Shown here: positions 52,201 through 64,000 of the stretch, one piece after another
Layout of the letters: each line of letters opens with the position of its first letter
Numbering within the stretch: the stretch's first letter is position 1
From: Streptomyces sp. GQFP
Lineage (GTDB): Bacteria; Actinomycetota; Actinomycetes; Streptomycetales; Streptomycetaceae
Assembly (NCBI RefSeq): GCF_021545335.1
Contig: NZ_CP089312.1
Coordinates: 4,278,001 to 4,342,000 of the forward strand
Direction: 5' to 3'
DNA: 64,000 nt
The notes under the pieces: generated by a model
Told to the model about the DNA's origin: nothing
The model's input: the letters and a program-made list of their open reading frames with translations, nothing else
The model's database searches: none
Program-made: the position numbers and the translations under genes

Positions 52201-52974
52201 AACACAGCGGCGAAAGACGCGATCGCCGAGTCCAACGCCGCAGCGGCGGACGCGATCGCGGACAACAACGCGGCAGTCGACGACGCCAACGCCGCGGCCC
52301 GGGACGCGATCGCCGATGCCAACGCGGCTGCTCAGGACGCGATCGACGAGGCCAACAACCAGGTCGCGTCGATTCAGGACGACACGAACACCAACTACTC
52401 CGGGAACTCTGGCAATTCGTCGGGCCTCGGTTCGGGCGGATCCTCGTACGGGTACCAGGGAGACTCGGGCTCCGACGGCTACGCGTACGACGATGCCGCC
52501 GCGGCCTCCTCCGGATCGGGCGACGGGAGCACGTCCAGCAACCCGTTCGTGCAGGGCGACCAGAGCGGTTCCGGCTCCAGCGCGCTGGGCGGTTCCGGCT
52601 CCGGCTCCGGGGGCGGCAGCCCGATGATGCCGCCGATGGGCGGCATGGGCGGCATGCGCGGTGGCGGCGAGTCCCCGACGGAGCGCGAGCGGTCCAGTCC
52701 GGGCCCCCGCATGGGCAGGGCGGCCTCGCGGCGCGCCGCGGCGGCCGCGCAGGCCGCCGCCGGCCGCCGGGGGGCGACGGCCGACGAAGAGGTGGACGAG
52801 GACGTGATCACCACGCGTTCCAGCGCTCCGTTCGTGCCCGCGGTGCCCCCGCCCGCACAGCGGGACCGGACCACCGAGAGCGACGGCGACCGCGCGCGGG
52901 CGGCCTGGGTGACCGAGGACGAGGATGTCTGGGGCACCGACGAGGGCACGACACCGGCAGTGATCGGACGATGA
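49276..52974 (+). CDS. Large type VII-associated repeat protein (coiled-coil, PDG and Ala-rich blocks)
   Basis: The 1232-residue product has a mixed globular and helical front of about 470 residues (WKESLGRDTAAWKGKAAGVFAEL includes WKG, a WXG-like turn), then three repeat blocks. Residues about 481-612 are seven 18-residue coiled-coil units of the type VDEAIADAEEKIADIDAQ. Residues about 622-901 repeat SPDGSVTVT-like strands. Residues about 909-1030 are Ala/Asn/Asp-rich helices (AIADANAATADAIADNNAA). A Gly/Ser and Arg/Ala tail ends with acidic residues. TTG 49276 has GGAG upstream. A long extended surface or secretion-associated filament is plausible; no enzyme is recognised. Confidence 0.75.
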   Translation: MAAEDTDHWAIAVEMLTGYEMPKRSSEVFADIDGDRNHGNVPLFSVAIEEIPYMNMTEAAYQAYSGLNVGDHDFVIHFYRPPLDNAEEVDLDDYSKEELKEKIYPRLHRVVIDFVGPNGTDVELPYYNPFGWSDNGDSSLTGMKHALGQYVEGAGSALHHLGYGAITDHNNIGFSSNGKTVYVEKAMDFESFTRTAQAYDRVARFFVDHAETLKQWKESLGRDTAAWKGKAAGVFAELIDGLHKNYAGFADQMRPSGFSAAHQSKWDWYESTSRQGDAILGAGNTVFHTIRDMYQAWSDWESGTNAEYAEIVAPDEDRQYRYLPGLASPYGILVSMLQSLNEWVFNHNARHLELKTWSDSESEWSADGRDEEGDGHYYDTKTSGSFWALKPEAERFIPGHGWLHDLSTWTGLSAKAIESWNQGVEDHLAPAANKAMENVNLAFIEAQGVLEEVLEPEVTSYLSGTGGSGSSGSGDSGDSGVDDAIADGKEIIAGINAQVDEAIEDAEEIIAGIDAQIDEAIAHAEEIIAGIDADVAEAIANAEDTIADIDADVAEVIADAEDTITETNTQVDEAIADAEEKIADIDAQVDEAIANAEDTIADTNAQVDEVIGDGSFGDSDGLTGGVTVQNPDGSITTTYSDGTEVTTDPDGTVTETDSDGTVTVTNPDGSFTVTGPDGSVQTTGSNFDEGDSQSIVPVTGLGGSSSLTDGSGSSSRLTGGVTVQNPDGSVTTTYPDGTEVTTDPDGTVTQTDPDGTVTVSGPDGSVTVTSPDGSVQSTGSGGSGQIITTPDGETIVSGPIGEITVDPDGNTVISGPSGQIITSPDGSTSVDGPSGSTTTSSDGTVTVTGPDGSTTVTSPDGSVQVTSPDGEITTTYPDGTISVTSPDGSTTVTSPDGSTTGGNQDAIDKANQVIADANAAAKQAIAESNAATADAIAENNQAITDANAAAKDAIADANAATADAIADNNAAITDANTAAKDAIAESNAAAADAIADNNAAVDDANAAARDAIADANAAAQDAIDEANNQVASIQDDTNTNYSGNSGNSSGLGSGGSSYGYQGDSGSDGYAYDDAAAASSGSGDGSTSSNPFVQGDQSGSGSSALGGSGSGSGGGSPMMPPMGGMGGMRGGGESPTERERSSPGPRMGRAASRRAAAAAQAAAGRRGATADEEVDEDVITTRSSAPFVPAVPPPAQRDRTTESDGDRARAAWVTEDEDVWGTDEGTTPAVIGR
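50715..51113. repeat. 18-residue coiled-coil repeats, seven units
   Basis: Tandem 54-base units encode xDEAIADAEEIIAGIDAQ-type helices. They form the first repeat block of the large repeat protein. Confidence 0.8.
51139..51978. repeat. PDG beta-strand repeats
   Basis: This block repeats PDGSVTVTS and PDGTVTTT motifs, each about 8-12 residues, with a duplicated LTGGVTVQNPDGS start. It suggests a long beta-solenoid. Confidence 0.75.
51994..52368. repeat. Ala/Asn/Asp-rich helical repeats
   Basis: Repeated AIADANAAxxDAIA units of 14 residues or multiples form the third block of the large repeat protein. Confidence 0.75.
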
Positions 52975-53001
52975 CGGAAACACGAGAATCAGGAGTCGGC
53001 G

Positions 53002-53484
53002 ATGAGTGACCACGTCGAGAAGCTGGAGCAGAAGCTCGCACAGGCGAACGCGGGGCTGGAGTCGGTACAGGCGGCCGTGGCGGCGGCCGAGCGGCAGATG
53101 AACGCCTTCTCGGCCTCCGTGATGTCCAGGGACGGCTCGGTGGAGGCGACGGTGGGCGCGCAGGGCGAGCTGGCGGGCCTGAGGTTCCTGGACGGCAAGT
53201 ACCGGACCATGTCCGCCTCGCAGCTGGCCGACGCCGTGCTCGACGCGGTCCAGGAGGCGCGTTCGCACCACGCCCGCGCGGTACGGGATCTCTTCGAGCC
53301 GCTCACTCGGCCGAGCGCGCTGATGCCGGAGCTGCCCGGCATGGAGATCGACTGGGACCGGATCGTCGGACCCGCGGCCGACGCGCTGCCCGGGGAGCCG
53401 GGGGTGCGGTCGGCGAACGACCGGCTGCGTGACGAGATCGACGAGGACGACGACACGTCCGACAGGGCATCGCGCCGCCGGTGA
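53002..53484 (+). CDS. YbaB/EbfC-like protein in the type VII locus
   Basis: The 160-residue product starts with a long amphipathic helix (EKLEQKLAQANAGLESVQAAV), then a beta hairpin with DGSVEATVGAQGELAGLRFLDG, typical of the YbaB fold. It has an acidic and then basic tail. YbaB-like proteins are common in ESX loci next to secreted substrates and may act as a chaperone or DNA-associated protein. It has AGGAG upstream and starts 27 bases after the previous gene. Confidence 0.82.
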   Translation: MSDHVEKLEQKLAQANAGLESVQAAVAAAERQMNAFSASVMSRDGSVEATVGAQGELAGLRFLDGKYRTMSASQLADAVLDAVQEARSHHARAVRDLFEPLTRPSALMPELPGMEIDWDRIVGPAADALPGEPGVRSANDRLRDEIDEDDDTSDRASRRR

Positions 53485-53521
53485 ACGGTGTCATCGCGGC
53501 ATTCCGAGCGACGGAGAAGAC

Positions 53522-53866
53522 ATGGCAGACGACGGTACCTTCGAGGTCGACTCCGGGCGCGTCACCGAGGGCGCTTCCGTCTTCGACGAGATCAGCTCGC
53601 TCGCCTGGGACATCCTGAACGACTTCAACGGCATGACGGGCGGCCCCCTCGACTGGACCGGCAACGACAAGATCGGACTGCAGATCCGCGGCAACTACGT
53701 GACGAACCAGGCCGCCACCGCGGCCTCGCTGTCGGGTATGGCCGAGTCTCTCGAGCTGACCGGTGAGGCGATCCTCTCGAACCTGGGGGACACACAGAAC
53801 ACACAGGCCGACAATGCCGACTGGATCAACCAGGAAGCGAACGATTACGAGGGTCGGCGAGGCTAG
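53522..53866 (+). CDS. Small helical Esx-like protein, partner of the giant protein
   Basis: The 114-residue product is helical with a short turn LDWTGNDKIGLQIRGNY, where DWTG holds a WXG-type Trp-x-Gly. It stops four bases before the GTG of the giant gene, so they are coupled, and it likely forms an export partner or immunity/chaperone for it. Confidence 0.72.
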   Translation: MADDGTFEVDSGRVTEGASVFDEISSLAWDILNDFNGMTGGPLDWTGNDKIGLQIRGNYVTNQAATAASLSGMAESLELTGEAILSNLGDTQNTQADNADWINQEANDYEGRRG

Positions 53867-53869
53867 CTC

Positions 53870-64000
<10,131 letters not shown>

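Noticed and set aside
49258..53271. Long minus-strand open frame of 1337 codons opposite the large repeat protein
   Set aside because: It is a shadow of the repetitive GC-rich coding strand; its product is Arg/Gly/Val-rich and simple, while the plus frame has signals and neighbours in the same operon.

Overview
The DNA is very GC-rich, with coding strands strongly biased to G/C in third codon positions. It has GTG and TTG starts, twin-arginine and Streptomyces-style sugar ABC genes, F420-type and mycofactocin-type oxidoreductases, and a type VII secretion locus. This points to a Streptomyces or closely related actinomycete chromosome. No rRNA, tRNA, CRISPR array or complete insertion sequence was recognised.

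Region 1 (1-23570) is a catabolic island. It holds two acyl-CoA dehydrogenases, two paralogous acyl-CoA synthetases, a thiolase with its DUF35 Zn-ribbon partner, a SnoaL-like protein and a Baeyer-Villiger monooxygenase. It also holds a carotenoid-oxygenase family enzyme, an alpha-methylacyl-CoA racemase, a nitroreductase, a mycofactocin-type SDR, a P450, an LLM oxidoreductase, a Zn alcohol dehydrogenase and two TetR regulators. The racemase plus beta-oxidation set suggests degradation of a methyl-branched (isoprenoid- or steroid-like) compound; the substrate itself is inferred, not shown. Two copies of a short palindromic MITE-like element lie here, and one has inserted exactly in frame into the racemase gene with a 5-bp target duplication.

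Region 2 (23805-34373, minus strand) is a tightly coupled sugar ABC transporter operon: three MsmK/UgpC-type ATPases, two permeases, a Tat-type solute-binding protein and a DUF624 membrane protein. Embedded in it are a divergent GroEL-like protein and a BNR-type beta-propeller with an internal 18-residue tandem repeat. LacI-type palindromes lie upstream. An eroded gene with frameshifts follows (34763-35240).

Region 3 (35253-64000) is a type VII secretion locus. It has a fused beta-helix/double-AAA (EccA/CbxX-like) protein, a mycosin-like protease, EccC, EccD, EccB, two small Esx/WXG100-type proteins, a 159-residue acidic-tailed protein, and a 1232-residue repeat protein with coiled-coil, PDG-repeat and Ala-rich helical blocks. 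A YbaB-like protein and a further small helical protein follow. The locus ends in a giant open reading frame of at least 3377 codons that runs off the window. No EccE was found. The giant protein has an N-terminal WXG100-like/transmembrane region, long low-complexity linkers and a duplicated module, and looks like a secreted effector whose C-terminal tip lies beyond the window.
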